Origin: Candidatus Lindowbacteria bacterium RIFCSPLOWO2_12_FULL_62_27
GTDB taxonomy: Bacteria > Lindowbacteria > 2-12-FULL-62-27
Direction of reading: 5' to 3'
Assembly: GCA_001784175.1 (NCBI GenBank)
Contig: MFPR01000004.1
Coordinates: forward strand, 124,001 to 188,000
Length of the DNA stretch: 64,000 nucleotides
This document shows, one piece after another, positions 1-6,856 of this stretch. A program made the position numbers and the translations under genes. The notes below the pieces were generated by a model, which did no database searches, was not told the DNA's origin, and saw nothing but the letters and a program-made list of their open reading frames with translations. Each line of letters begins with the position of its first letter. Positions within the stretch are counted from its first letter, which is position 1.

Positions 1-245
1 GGTGTGAATCCGATTTCGTGTTCGCCGCCTTGGGAGTTCCACGCCGCCAGCCGCCGGACATCCCACTCCGTCGCGGTCCGGCCATCGCAGTGCCGGAGAA
101 GATTCTCGAGCAGAATCTTGATCGACACCGGCAGCCGGTCCACGGACGGCGCCGATTTGGCCAACTCGGCCAGCCGGTAAATCGAGACCGTCGAATCTTT
201 CGTCTGAAGCGTTCCAAGCGCGCCGAACGTGTTTTGCTTTGACAT
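1..245 (-). CDS. acnA: aconitate hydratase A, N-terminal part (runs off left edge)
   Basis: The frame starting at the ATG at 243-245 encodes the first 81 residues of an AcnA-type aconitase, the cytosolic 4Fe-4S enzyme that interconverts citrate and isocitrate in the TCA cycle. The opening SKQNTFGALGTLQ, then SIKILLENLLRH and the GGEHEIGFTP stretch, follow the usual start of long AcnA/IRP1-type proteins. The cluster cysteines and most of the protein lie beyond the edge. No Shine-Dalgarno precedes the ATG; a -10 box ends 9 nt upstream, so the message may be leaderless. The gene diverges from the ATPase at 375. The family call is firm, but the subclass (AcnA versus a 2-methylcitrate-type paralogue) cannot be settled from the N-terminus. 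Confidence 0.85.
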   Translation of the reverse strand, partial: MSKQNTFGALGTLQTKDSTVSIYRLAELAKSAPSVDRLPVSIKILLENLLRHCDGRTATEWDVRRLAAWNSQGGEHEIGFT

Positions 246-254
246 GGCGTTGCT

Positions 255-283
255 AAAATAGGTTATTTGGGAATTTCTGACAA
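255..283 (-). promoter_or_regulatory. sigma70-type promoter for the aconitase gene
   Basis: On the minus strand a TTGTCA -35 (278-283) and TATTTT -10 (255-260) are separated by exactly 17 bp. Only 9 nt separate the -10 from the ATG at 245, so transcription would begin 2-3 nt before the start codon. This is read from the sequence; promoter activity is inferred. Confidence 0.5.
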
Positions 284-339
284 GCCGTATATGCGGTGTG
301 CGCGGTAAAAACGATTTAGTAGATGAATCTATCATTTTG

Positions 340-368
340 TTGATTTGCGCCCCCGTCTGCGGTATGAT
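340..368 (+). promoter_or_regulatory. sigma70-type promoter for the DUF4143 ATPase gene
   Basis: TTGATT (340-345), 17 bp, then TATGAT (363-368). The -10 ends 6 nt before the ATG at 375, placing the predicted first transcribed base on the start codon itself. No ribosome-binding site is present. Confidence 0.45.
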
Positions 369-374
369 CCCGCC

Positions 375-1592
375 ATGAGAAACTTTGTCCGCTCCCAGAC
401 GCGGATGCTGATGGGCAGATTGGCGGAACCCCCAAGGCTGATCCAGATCGTGGCCGGGCCGCGGCAGGTGGGGAAAACGACGGCGCTGGCGCAGGCCGTC
501 CGGGCGTTTCGCGGACGCGGATTTGCGTCTGTCTCCGTCAGCGCCGACGCCCTCGCCGCTCCCCCCCGGGACTGGATATCAGAACAGTGGGCCCGCGCCA
601 ACCGGATCGCGAAGTCGGGCCGGCCGGTCATTCTGGCGTTTGATGAGCTGCAGAAGATTCCGGGCTGGAGCGAAACCGTGAAATTGGAGTTCGACCGCAA
701 CCAGCGGCGGAGGCGGGGCGCGCGGCCGCGCGTGGTTTTGACGGGCTCGTCGGCGTTGATGGTGGAGAAGGGGCTGACCGAAAGCCTGGCGGGACGATTC
801 GAGCTGATTCGATTTCCGCATTGGAATCTGGATGAAGAAATGCGGGCATTTCGCCGCCGGCCGGATGATTTCCTCGGCCTGGGCGGATACCCGCGTCTGG
901 CCGAATTCAAATCCGACTTCCCACGGTTTCTTCAATACGTCCGGGACGCCGTCATCGAGCCGGTCCTGAGCAGGGACATTCTCCTGCTACATCCGGTGGA
1001 CAAGCCGGCGCTCTTGCGCCGCCTGTTTGAATTTGCCTGCCATCATCCGGCCGAAATCGTGTCTCTTCAGAAGATGCTCGGCCAGCTCACCGACCGCGGC
1101 AACGTCACGGTCATTTCGCATTACCTGGATCTTCTGGCCAAGGCGTTTTTGGTGACGCCGCTGCAAAAGTTCAGCCGGGAAATACTGCGAGTGCGCGCGT
1201 CCAGCCCCAAACTCATCGTGATGGCCCAGGCGCTCATCGCCGCCGTCCAAAACAAAACGCCGGCGGAGCTTGCCGTCGATCGCGAACGGCTTGGCCGCTG
1301 GGCCGAAAACGCCGTCGGCGCCCACCTGATCCGGTCCGGTCTCGACGTTTTCTACTGGCGCGACCGCGATCGGGAAATCGACTTCATCGCCGGGAAAGGC
1401 TCGGACCTGATGGCCATCGAAGTAACCTCCGGCGAACGCGGCCATTCGGCGGCGGCCGTCGAACGCCTGGCCGGCAACCTCGGCATTCACCGGTTCCTCC
1501 TCGTCGGTCCCGGCGGCGTGGACATCCCCCGGTTCCTCCGAACCCCTCCTGACCGCTGGCTCAAAAAACCCGGCGGTACTCTCGGCGGATGA
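375..1592 (+). CDS. AAA_14/DUF4143-type ATP-binding protein
   Basis: A 405-residue P-loop ATPase of the AAA_14 plus DUF4143 type, common in accessory regions of bacteria and archaea and of no settled function. Walker A is GPRQVGKTT at residues 28-36, Walker B/DEAD-like ILAFDELQKI lies near residue 90, and a sensor-like VLTGSSALMVEKGLTE follows. A winged-helix middle and a C-terminal nuclease-like patch containing REIDFIAGKG complete the usual architecture. The ATG at 375 is preferred over the TTG at 345 because the promoter -10 lies between them. The gene sits beside a toxin-antitoxin module, consistent with an accessory island. Family call solid, role unknown. Confidence 0.8.
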   Translation: MRNFVRSQTRMLMGRLAEPPRLIQIVAGPRQVGKTTALAQAVRAFRGRGFASVSVSADALAAPPRDWISEQWARANRIAKSGRPVILAFDELQKIPGWSETVKLEFDRNQRRRRGARPRVVLTGSSALMVEKGLTESLAGRFELIRFPHWNLDEEMRAFRRRPDDFLGLGGYPRLAEFKSDFPRFLQYVRDAVIEPVLSRDILLLHPVDKPALLRRLFEFACHHPAEIVSLQKMLGQLTDRGNVTVISHYLDLLAKAFLVTPLQKFSREILRVRASSPKLIVMAQALIAAVQNKTPAELAVDRERLGRWAENAVGAHLIRSGLDVFYWRDRDREIDFIAGKGSDLMAIEVTSGERGHSAAAVERLAGNLGIHRFLLVGPGGVDIPRFLRTPPDRWLKKPGGTLGG

Positions 1593-1651
1593 AATGCGGA
1601 AACACGGCGGCCATCGAGGTTGCGGGGCTGACCAAAATCTTTCGCATCACG
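1589..1651 (+). pseudogene. possible 5' fragment of an ABC transporter ATPase gene
   Basis: An ATG overlapping the ATPase stop codon opens a frame reading AAIEVAGLTKIFR, which resembles the first strand of ABC transporter nucleotide-binding subunits (typically 'IEVRGLTKRFG'). Similarity stops after about 20 residues where the oppositely oriented antitoxin region begins, and no Walker A follows. It may be the stub of a gene lost when the toxin-antitoxin module arrived. The evidence is short and could be chance. Confidence 0.25.
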
Positions 1652-1684
1652 ATATATCCAAAACGTGAGAGGTTGGTGGATCAG

Positions 1685-1975
1685 TCAAGCTGCCCTGCGG
1701 CGGGTCTTGCGCTCCTTTCGATCCGCCTCCTCCACCGCACGGACAACTTCTTTCCTGGAATATCTCCGCCCTTCGGCCGCGAGTCTTTGATTGAAAAGAT
1801 CCATCAGTCTCCTGCTGTTCGATACCAGGAAGACCTCGACGTCAAAATCATCAGCCAGCGGCAGAACACCGGCCCACGGCCGTCCGTGTTTGGTAATCAC
1901 CAGCGGCTCCTGCCTGACGCGGTTCATGCACAGGCTCAAATTCTGCTTGAAATCCTTCATGCTTCGGATTGCCAT
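1685..1975 (-). CDS. Phd/YefM-family antitoxin
   Basis: A 96-residue protein with the N-terminal layout of Phd/YefM antitoxins: a short strand-helix opening (MKDFKQNLSLCMNRVRQ), then a strand pair LVITKHGRPWAGVLPL, as in the fold that binds operator DNA. The C-terminal half is charged and probably wraps the toxin (RKEVVRAVEEADRKERK). It overlaps the upstream toxin gene by 19 nt and is presumably translationally coupled to it. The toxin-first order is the reverse of most relBE/phd-doc modules. The last 68 bp of conserved sequence recur, almost unchanged, at 8663-8730. Confidence 0.75.
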   Translation of the reverse strand: MAIRSMKDFKQNLSLCMNRVRQEPLVITKHGRPWAGVLPLADDFDVEVFLVSNSRRLMDLFNQRLAAEGRRYSRKEVVRAVEEADRKERKTRRRAA

Positions 1976-2295
1976 TGCGCATACACCTTTCCGCGGACCC
2001 GCAGTTTCGTATTGAACTTTTCTCCGACAACCACAATCAGACTGTTGGTCCGCTTTTCGTCGCGTTCAACGCGGTATAGCACACGCCATTTTTCCTTGCG
2101 CAGATACCAGTCCGCCCCGGAAACCGTCCGTTTCAACGGCCGCTTGTTCCCGGTGATTTCCTGCGGATCGCTCTTGATGAGCCAATCGTCCAAAGCCTTC
2201 AAAATGATCGGCCGCGCATGCGCCGGCAAGTGCAAGAGATCCTTGAGGGATCCCTCGATAAACTCGTAGGTCCGAACCGTCTCTTTTTCCCTCAT
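1957..2295 (-). CDS. RelE/ParE-superfamily toxin
   Basis: About 112 residues with the RelE/ParE toxin pattern: an N-terminal helix pair (LKDLLHLPAHARPIILKALDDWL), a basic strand (KRPLKRTVSGADWYLRKEKWRVLYRVE) and a final strand ending in KLRVRGKVY. The family usually cleaves mRNA or inhibits gyrase; which applies here cannot be read. The ATG at 2295 was chosen because promoter-like and repeat elements occupy the stretch above it; a GTG at 2331 would add 12 residues. The antitoxin follows with a 19-nt overlap. Confidence 0.7.
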   Translation of the reverse strand: MREKETVRTYEFIEGSLKDLLHLPAHARPIILKALDDWLIKSDPQEITGNKRPLKRTVSGADWYLRKEKWRVLYRVERDEKRTNSLIVVVGEKFNTKLRVRGKVYAQWQSEA

Positions 2296-2304
2296 GCCCG
2301 GCAC

Positions 2305-2339
2305 GGACAAAATGTCCTCAAAAAAGGACACTTTGTCAA
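2305..2339 (-). promoter_or_regulatory. candidate promoter/operator of the toxin-antitoxin module
   Basis: A TTGACA -35 (2334-2339, minus strand) is followed by three alternating 5-bp half-sites: GGACA at 2305-2309, TGTCC at 2313-2317 and GGACA at 2326-2330. Such arrays just upstream of a type II module are typical antitoxin operators. The -10 is weak (ACATTT-like). Autoregulation is inferred. Confidence 0.4.
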
Positions 2340-2408
2340 GGCGTTAACCCAAGTTCCGCACCAAGTTTTGTAAGTGATTGTATATCATGGAATGGACTTT
2401 TTTCGGCA

Positions 2409-2549
2409 CTACAATTTCGCCGGTATGGTGAGACGCCTCTGTGGGAATGCCTTGGCTGAGAGTTTCAGTTTTTGGTAGATCGCCGCATGCTCGGCCTCCG
2501 GCTTTGTAGGCTTTCGAATGACGACGCAGCTGCCATCCACTTTTGGCAT
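2409..2549 (-). pseudogene. possible C-terminal remnant of an IS4/IS1634-type transposase
   Basis: A 46-codon open frame on the minus strand ends ...IYQKLKLSAKAFPQRRLTIPAKL. The spacing of LSTITM, RKPTKPEAEHAAIY and the closing hydrophobic-basic tail resembles the last residues of IS1634/IS4-like transposases. The frame upstream is closed by a stop inside the adjacent inverted repeat, so nothing of the catalytic domain remains. It could instead be a small unrelated open frame. Confidence 0.3.
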
Positions 2550-2563
2550 TGTGATCGTGCTCA

Positions 2564-2643
2564 GGTGCCGGACATAGACTTATAGACTTATTGAATGAAC
2601 ATGCGACTCGCCGCGATAAGTCTATAAGTCTATGTCCGGCACC
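2564..2643. repeat. perfect 27-bp inverted repeat with 26-nt loop
   Basis: The 27-nt arm at 2564-2590 (beginning GGTGCCGGACATAGAC) is matched exactly by its reverse complement at 2617-2643. Each arm also contains a short direct repeat (TAGACTTA twice). The GTGCCGGACA end resembles the palindromic elements mobilised by REP-associated tyrosine transposases, but no such transposase gene lies in the window. It abuts the transposase-like remnant. Confidence 0.85.
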
Positions 2644-2649
2644 GCTCCC

Positions 2650-3039
2650 GGATGACGGCGCCCAAAATACCTATATGTTGCCTGTAGGTCATCGTTTCAC
2701 GCGCCAGCGCGCCAGGGTCATGGGGACGAGAAACATTGTCTGTTTTCCGCGACCGTTCATCGCCCCTTTCTGTAAGATGCGCGGCTTCCGGTTTCAGTGG
2801 ACCCTCAATTTGTGCACACCCGGGCGCATAAAGCTTACCGGCGTTTTCGGCTGGCGATGACATGTTCTGGTTTTGTTCGACGGTCTTGGGCTGTGGATTT
2901 TCTGTCCTGGACTCGGGCAGAATAGGCGGTAAACACCGGGTACCGCAATTTCGGCAGAATTGTCCTCGGGTTGTACCAACATCTCTACGACTTCTCTGTT
3001 CATCTGGAAACTCCCTTCGTACGGGTCGGAATAATTCAT
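2650..3039 (-). pseudogene. possible degraded zinc-ribbon gene
   Basis: The minus strand shows an ATG at 3039 and a coherent start (MNREVVEMLVQPEDN). The natural continuation FCRNCGTRCLPPILPES, a zinc-ribbon-like CxxC segment, lies in a different frame, as if a one-base shift has split the gene. Downstream the reading runs into low-complexity sequence and the inverted repeat. No strong ribosome-binding site is seen. This is the only coding signal in the 2.65-3.09 kb stretch and it is weak. Confidence 0.25.
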
Positions 3040-3095
3040 CTGCGAGAGTAGAAAATAATAACCTTCGTTTTGTCAGTATCTGAAGCAAGCCAGCG

Positions 3096-3458
3096 TCAAT
3101 AGTTATCGTATCTCCATCCACGTCCCATACACGGCCTACATTGATTCCATCCGATTCCTCTCCCTTCCCATATTTGCCCTCTTCCTCCACAGTATTTACA
3201 AACGTATTTCTCCCGCGGCGACTGAGTTCTGTCATAGGTTCTAGTCGATTCTTGATTGGGCGTTATTTGCTTGGCCGATTCGGGCTTTGTACCACAACCA
3301 TTCATTAAAATTTGTGAAATCAAAAGCAATGATAAAAAAAACGCGTGTTTTCTGCGGGGACGGAGATTTGAGATTCCTGCCAATCGTCGATCTATGTTCT
3401 GGCAGATGAGAATGTCAAATCTCAACCTCCGTCCCCGTTTTAACAACCACTTTTTCAT
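3096..3458 (-). CDS. small lipoprotein with DnaJ-like CxxCxGxG zinc-binding motifs
   Basis: About 120 residues. A hydrophobic signal segment ends in a lipobox (ISQILMNGC), so the mature protein would be lipid-anchored. The C-terminus carries CKYCGGRGQ and CRPCMGRGW, paired CxxCxGxG knuckles like those of the DnaJ zinc domain. The start MKKWLL and its AGAGG leader match those of the Sel1 gene at 5326, so the M at 3458 is chosen over 3464. An 81-bp palindromic element lies in frame within the signal peptide and pushes the hydrophobic core about 27 residues downstream. Removing it would leave a normal signal. Whether export still works is unknown. Confidence 0.5.
   Translation of the reverse strand: MKKWLLKRGRRLRFDILICQNIDRRLAGISNLRPRRKHAFFLSLLLISQILMNGCGTKPESAKQITPNQESTRTYDRTQSPREKYVCKYCGGRGQIWEGRGIGWNQCRPCMGRGWRYDNY
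3356..3436. repeat. 81-bp palindromic element inserted in frame in a lipoprotein signal region
   Basis: The outer arms GGGGACGGAG (3356-3365) and CTCCGTCCCC (3427-3436) pair perfectly. An imperfect middle segment and an inner CTGCCA/TGGCAG stem (3377-3382 with 3400-3405) close a 17-nt loop. The length of 81 bp is a multiple of three, so the host frame is kept. It resembles REP/MITE-type palindromes. Confidence 0.75.
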
Positions 3459-3550
3459 ATTCATGGCCTCTTTTAGTTTTCAAATTTGAAAAAGTCCTGC
3501 TTGTAAATTTCCATCCCGGGTCTCGAAAGTGTCAAAGTGTCAGAATGACC

Positions 3551-3579
3551 CCGTGGCCCCCGTGGCCCTCCCGTGGCCC
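3551..3579. repeat. three copies of CCGTGGCCC
   Basis: CCGTGGCCC occurs at 3551-3559, 3560-3568 and 3571-3579, immediately downstream of the Sel1 gene stop codon and preceded by AAGTGTC repeats. The 120-bp gap 3465-3586 holds nothing else that I can recognise. Confidence 0.6.
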
Positions 3580-3586
3580 TTCCAAA

Positions 3587-5326
3587 TTATCTTGAATACT
3601 TCCGCGACCAAGACATCGCGTCGAGGAAATCATTTTTGACCGCCAAATCGCGTAATTCTCCGCCGCCGTATTCCGTTGTGTAACTCATGCACAGCCGGCC
3701 GAATTTCTGGGCGAGGGGCGACAATACGGTCGGCCCGTATTGGGCGACCTCGGCGCCTTTTGCCTGTATTTTATCACGCGGCGTTAATTGGAGTTCGGCG
3801 CGCATCACGTCATACTCCGCCTGCGCGTTTTTAAGCTCTTTGGCGGTTTTGATAATCTCTCCTGCCAACTGGTCCTTGGACATCCCCGTCCCGGACACAG
3901 AAATTTCTTGCTCAATTCGACGGAGAGCTTGATCGGCTTCTTCCATTCCCTGTTCGGCCGCTTTCCGAATCAACATCACCGCTTCGGCCTTGTTCTCGGC
4001 AATGCCCTCGCCGTAATAGTACATGAGTCCGAGACTGAACTGCGCGCGGTCGTATCCTTGATCGGCCGCCTTCCGATACAACGTCACCGCTTCGGCCTTG
4101 TTCTTAGCAACACCATCGCCGTTATAGTACATGAGACCGAGATAGAACTGCGCGGAGGCATCTCCCTGGTTGGCCGCGTCTCGATACCACATCGCCGCTT
4201 GGGCCTTGTTCTTAGCAACACCATCGCCGTTATAGTACATGAGACCGAGAGCGAACTGCGCGGAGGCATCTCCCTGGTTGGCCGCGTCCCGATACCACTT
4301 CACCGCTTCGGCCTTGTCCTGCTCAACACCCTCGCCCGAAAAGTACATGAATCCCAGATTGGACTGCGCGGAGGCATTCCCCTGCTCGGCCGCCTTGCGA
4401 TACCACTTCGCCGCCGCGGCCTTGTCCTGCTCAACACCCTCGCCCTTAGAGTACATATTTCCGAGTGCAAACTGCGCGGCGGCATACCCCTGATCGGCCG
4501 CCTTGCGATACCATTTCACCGCTTCGGCCTTGTCCTCGGCAACGCCCTCGCCGTTGGTGTACATGAATCCGAGAATGAACTGCGCGGCGGCATACCCCTG
4601 ATCGGCCGCCTTGCGATACCACTTCACCGCATCGACCTTGTCTTCGGCAACGCCCTCGCCGTAATAGTACATGCTTCCGAGATCGCGCTGCGCGACGGCA
4701 TCCCCCTGCTCGGCCGCCTTGCGATACCAATTCACGGCCTCGGCCGTGTCCTGCTCAACGCCCTTGCCGTTGGAATACGCGATACCCAGATTGCGTTGCG
4801 CACGTGGATATCCTTGTTCTGCCGCCTTGCGGTACCACTTCACTGCCTCAACGGCACTTTTTGTGACATTGTCGCCAACGTCAAACATCCAGCCAATAAT
4901 TGTCATGGCCTCGGCATCGCCTTGTTCTGCGAGTTGTTTCAATCCCGGAAACGCCTTTCCATCTATCTCTTTTGCTTTGTCTGGGTCTTTTGGAATGTTT
5001 AAATCAGGGATACCATTCCCTAATAACGCAGACAATTCAAACAGGCCAAGGGGGTGCCCCTGGTCTGCGGATAATTTCGACCACTGGTATGCCTTGGTCA
5101 AATCTTCCGGAACGCCCGTCCCACGCCTGTACGCCGCACCCAAAACAGCCTGATAATACGCGTCCCCGGCCTGCGCTTTTACCGTCGCCGTTTTTACAAG
5201 GTTCTCGTAATAATTCTGTACTGGGGTATCATTTTGAGACTCTGTTGTAGAACCACCGACGATTTTCAACGTGACGGCAACGCCGACAAACAATACGACA
5301 CAGATTATCAACAACCATTTTTTCAT
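3587..5326 (-). CDS. Sel1-repeat protein with N-terminal membrane anchor/signal
   Basis: A 579-residue protein. Residues 1-20 (MKKWLLIICVVLFVGVAVTL) form an uncleaved anchor or signal. About ten Sel1-like repeats of 36 residues follow, each with the signature AQxxLGxMYxxGxGVxxDxAEAVKWYRKAAxQG. The last 100 residues are charged and helical with no recognised domain. Sel1 proteins are scaffolds for protein-protein contacts, here presumably on the periplasmic side. The ATG at 5326 has GAGGAGG 8 nt upstream, better placed than the ATG at 5332. The gene follows a short unknown gene and the CsgG-like gene on the same strand, suggesting one envelope operon. Confidence 0.85.
   Translation of the reverse strand: MKKWLLIICVVLFVGVAVTLKIVGGSTTESQNDTPVQNYYENLVKTATVKAQAGDAYYQAVLGAAYRRGTGVPEDLTKAYQWSKLSADQGHPLGLFELSALLGNGIPDLNIPKDPDKAKEIDGKAFPGLKQLAEQGDAEAMTIIGWMFDVGDNVTKSAVEAVKWYRKAAEQGYPRAQRNLGIAYSNGKGVEQDTAEAVNWYRKAAEQGDAVAQRDLGSMYYYGEGVAEDKVDAVKWYRKAADQGYAAAQFILGFMYTNGEGVAEDKAEAVKWYRKAADQGYAAAQFALGNMYSKGEGVEQDKAAAAKWYRKAAEQGNASAQSNLGFMYFSGEGVEQDKAEAVKWYRDAANQGDASAQFALGLMYYNGDGVAKNKAQAAMWYRDAANQGDASAQFYLGLMYYNGDGVAKNKAEAVTLYRKAADQGYDRAQFSLGLMYYYGEGIAENKAEAVMLIRKAAEQGMEEADQALRRIEQEISVSGTGMSKDQLAGEIIKTAKELKNAQAEYDVMRAELQLTPRDKIQAKGAEVAQYGPTVLSPLAQKFGRLCMSYTTEYGGGELRDLAVKNDFLDAMSWSRKYSR
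3975..4860. repeat. 108-bp tandem DNA repeats encoding the Sel1 units
   Basis: Successive 108-bp units are close to identical at DNA level. For example, the stretches around 4095-4185 and 4203-4293 share long runs such as TTAGCAACACCATCGCC. Conservation at silent positions points to recent unit duplication or gene conversion, and copy number is likely to vary between strains. Confidence 0.8.
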
Positions 5327-5339
5327 CTCCATGGCCTCC

Positions 5340-5888
5340 TCATCTGCCGGCGAATCCCCATTTCAGGAAACGCCCATAAGCAAACAGCGCCTTGTCAATC
5401 TGGCGCGGTTTTTGATTCTGGAAACGTTGTACGAACGGAATGTATTGATCGAAGTAGATCGGTAATTTCTTGTTCCGTGTGTCCGGGATCTCTGCCGGTG
5501 TCAAGCCGTCAATCTTCGCCATCGCGCGGAATGTGTGCTGGTCGAAGATTGGAAAAAGAGGCGGGTTTACACAATGCAACCAAAAGATGTCCCATATAGC
5601 GCCCCCGTGGAGATTCTGGACGTATAGCTTTCCGGAATCCGGCGTAGTCAATACCGGTAACTCACCAAGCTTGGGCAGATATATGGTTCGAATGGACTGT
5701 TGCTTCTTCTCCGAAATATGCTCGGATCCATTCTTCCATTTATAGAGCGACCACACACGATCTTCATTGAGTTTCTGGCCGATGTTGTCATTATACAAAT
5801 GCTCGAGGTCATCGCTGTACGTATCCGCCCAGAATGTCACGAAATCGGATATCCCGGCGGGTTGCCATTTCGGAATTTGCAAGTTCAT
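5340..5888 (-). CDS. conserved-looking hypothetical protein (182 aa)
   Basis: A soluble protein of 182 residues that I do not recognise. It is rich in aromatic residues (SDFVTFWADTY, VWSLYKWKNG, GGAIWDIFWLHC) and has a NPPLFPIFDQHTFRAM segment. That segment faintly recalls the PxFPIxDxHVxRA element of helix-hairpin-helix DNA glycosylase-like proteins, but the rest of that fold cannot be traced. The ATG at 5888 has GGAAG five bases upstream and avoids overlap with the CsgG-like gene; the longer start at 5969 is rejected. It lies 16 nt after the CsgG-like gene and 13 nt before the Sel1 start. Confidence 0.6.
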   Translation of the reverse strand: MNLQIPKWQPAGISDFVTFWADTYSDDLEHLYNDNIGQKLNEDRVWSLYKWKNGSEHISEKKQQSIRTIYLPKLGELPVLTTPDSGKLYVQNLHGGAIWDIFWLHCVNPPLFPIFDQHTFRAMAKIDGLTPAEIPDTRNKKLPIYFDQYIPFVQRFQNQKPRQIDKALFAYGRFLKWGFAGR

Positions 5889-5904
5889 TATTTCTTCCAA
5901 TGGC

Positions 5905-6834
5905 TTAGAACAGCCTCGGCCCGCTGCTGGTCGTTTTGCCTCCGGCGTCGGAGGCGGCGGTTTTGACAAGAACGTAATACGGGCTGGCGCCGTTTTTGGT
6001 GTCGATGAGGGATGCGTCGAGTTTTCCCGAATTCAGGGAATCCATGGAAACAACACTGAAGTCGCCCTCGACTGAATGAATTTTTCCGGTCGCAACTTTT
6101 GTGACTCTCGTTTTGCCCCCTATCGACTGTCTGGTGACGACCTCGACGTTCAGGCCCTTGACCATTCCATCCGCCTCGCCAAGACTCACAAGCGCCTTGG
6201 TGACTTTCCCTTTGCTTTCGCCTTCCACGCCGACGATCATTCCCTCGATGGGAAACGATTCCGCCAATATTTTCCGAAGTTGGAGTTTGTACTTGTAGAC
6301 CAGTTGAGTCAGCGCGTCCTGAGAACTTTCCATTCGCACCAGACCCAGAAACTCATCGCCCTGCTTGACGCTCAGTTCCTTGGCGAATATGGCCTCGCCT
6401 GTTTCAACGTTCAGTATTTTAAAAAAGAGGGACGCGGATGCATTGTAGCTGACATGCGCCGCCGTCCTGTTTGTTGCCTGATTGTATGTTTTTTCCTGCG
6501 AAATCGTGTTGATTCGTCCAACCACAAGGTATTGAACACCTCCGACGATTCCACCGGTTAATTCCTGATCAATCAACCCGCTCATGGATAATTTCTGTTC
6601 ATCCAAAAGCGCCAGGAGGTTCGCGCGCTCGACTATGGTGAAGCGCTTCATGTCGATCAGAATCGCCTCAACCGTGGCTTCGAGTTGCTTGGCGTAAGGC
6701 TTACCGTCTTCGACGGCGCATTCGAAAGGTAGAACCGCGATGCTCATCTTTTCGGCATGAGCAACTACGGGGGAGAAAAACACCAGCGCCGCGATGATGA
6801 TAGAGCGGAACAGACGAGATGGGGATAACGCCAT
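5905..6834 (-). CDS. CsgG/HfaB-family periplasmic or outer-membrane assembly protein
   Basis: A 309-residue exported protein: a signal peptide ends at AHA (about residue 27), followed by the CsgG-type core KMSIAVLPFECAVEDGKPYAKQLEATVEAIL and IVERANLLALLDEQKLSMSGLIDQ. The segment VGGVQYLVVGRINTISQ and strands such as FFKILNVETGEAIFAKEL complete the fold. CsgG proteins form outer-membrane secretion pores (curli) or act as LpoB-like factors. There is no lipobox cysteine here, so classical lipid anchoring is absent. AAGGAGG precedes the ATG. Downstream genes (182-aa protein, Sel1) and the upstream LPP20-like lipoprotein probably share its transcript. Confidence 0.75.
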   Translation of the reverse strand: MALSPSRLFRSIIIAALVFFSPVVAHAEKMSIAVLPFECAVEDGKPYAKQLEATVEAILIDMKRFTIVERANLLALLDEQKLSMSGLIDQELTGGIVGGVQYLVVGRINTISQEKTYNQATNRTAAHVSYNASASLFFKILNVETGEAIFAKELSVKQGDEFLGLVRMESSQDALTQLVYKYKLQLRKILAESFPIEGMIVGVEGESKGKVTKALVSLGEADGMVKGLNVEVVTRQSIGGKTRVTKVATGKIHSVEGDFSVVSMDSLNSGKLDASLIDTKNGASPYYVLVKTAASDAGGKTTSSGPRLF

Positions 6835-6856
6835 GTGACCACCGCCTCCTTGATTT

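Noticed and set aside
2630-3235. A 201-codon minus-strand frame that overlaps the zinc-finger lipoprotein.
   Set aside because: Its first part is an out-of-frame reading of the lipoprotein and its end is in the inverted repeat; only the short FCRNCG segment looks meaningful and it is reported as a degraded gene.
3975-4860. CRISPR array suggested by regular repeats.
   Set aside because: The repeats are 108 bp, contiguous, without unique spacers, and encode Sel1 units.
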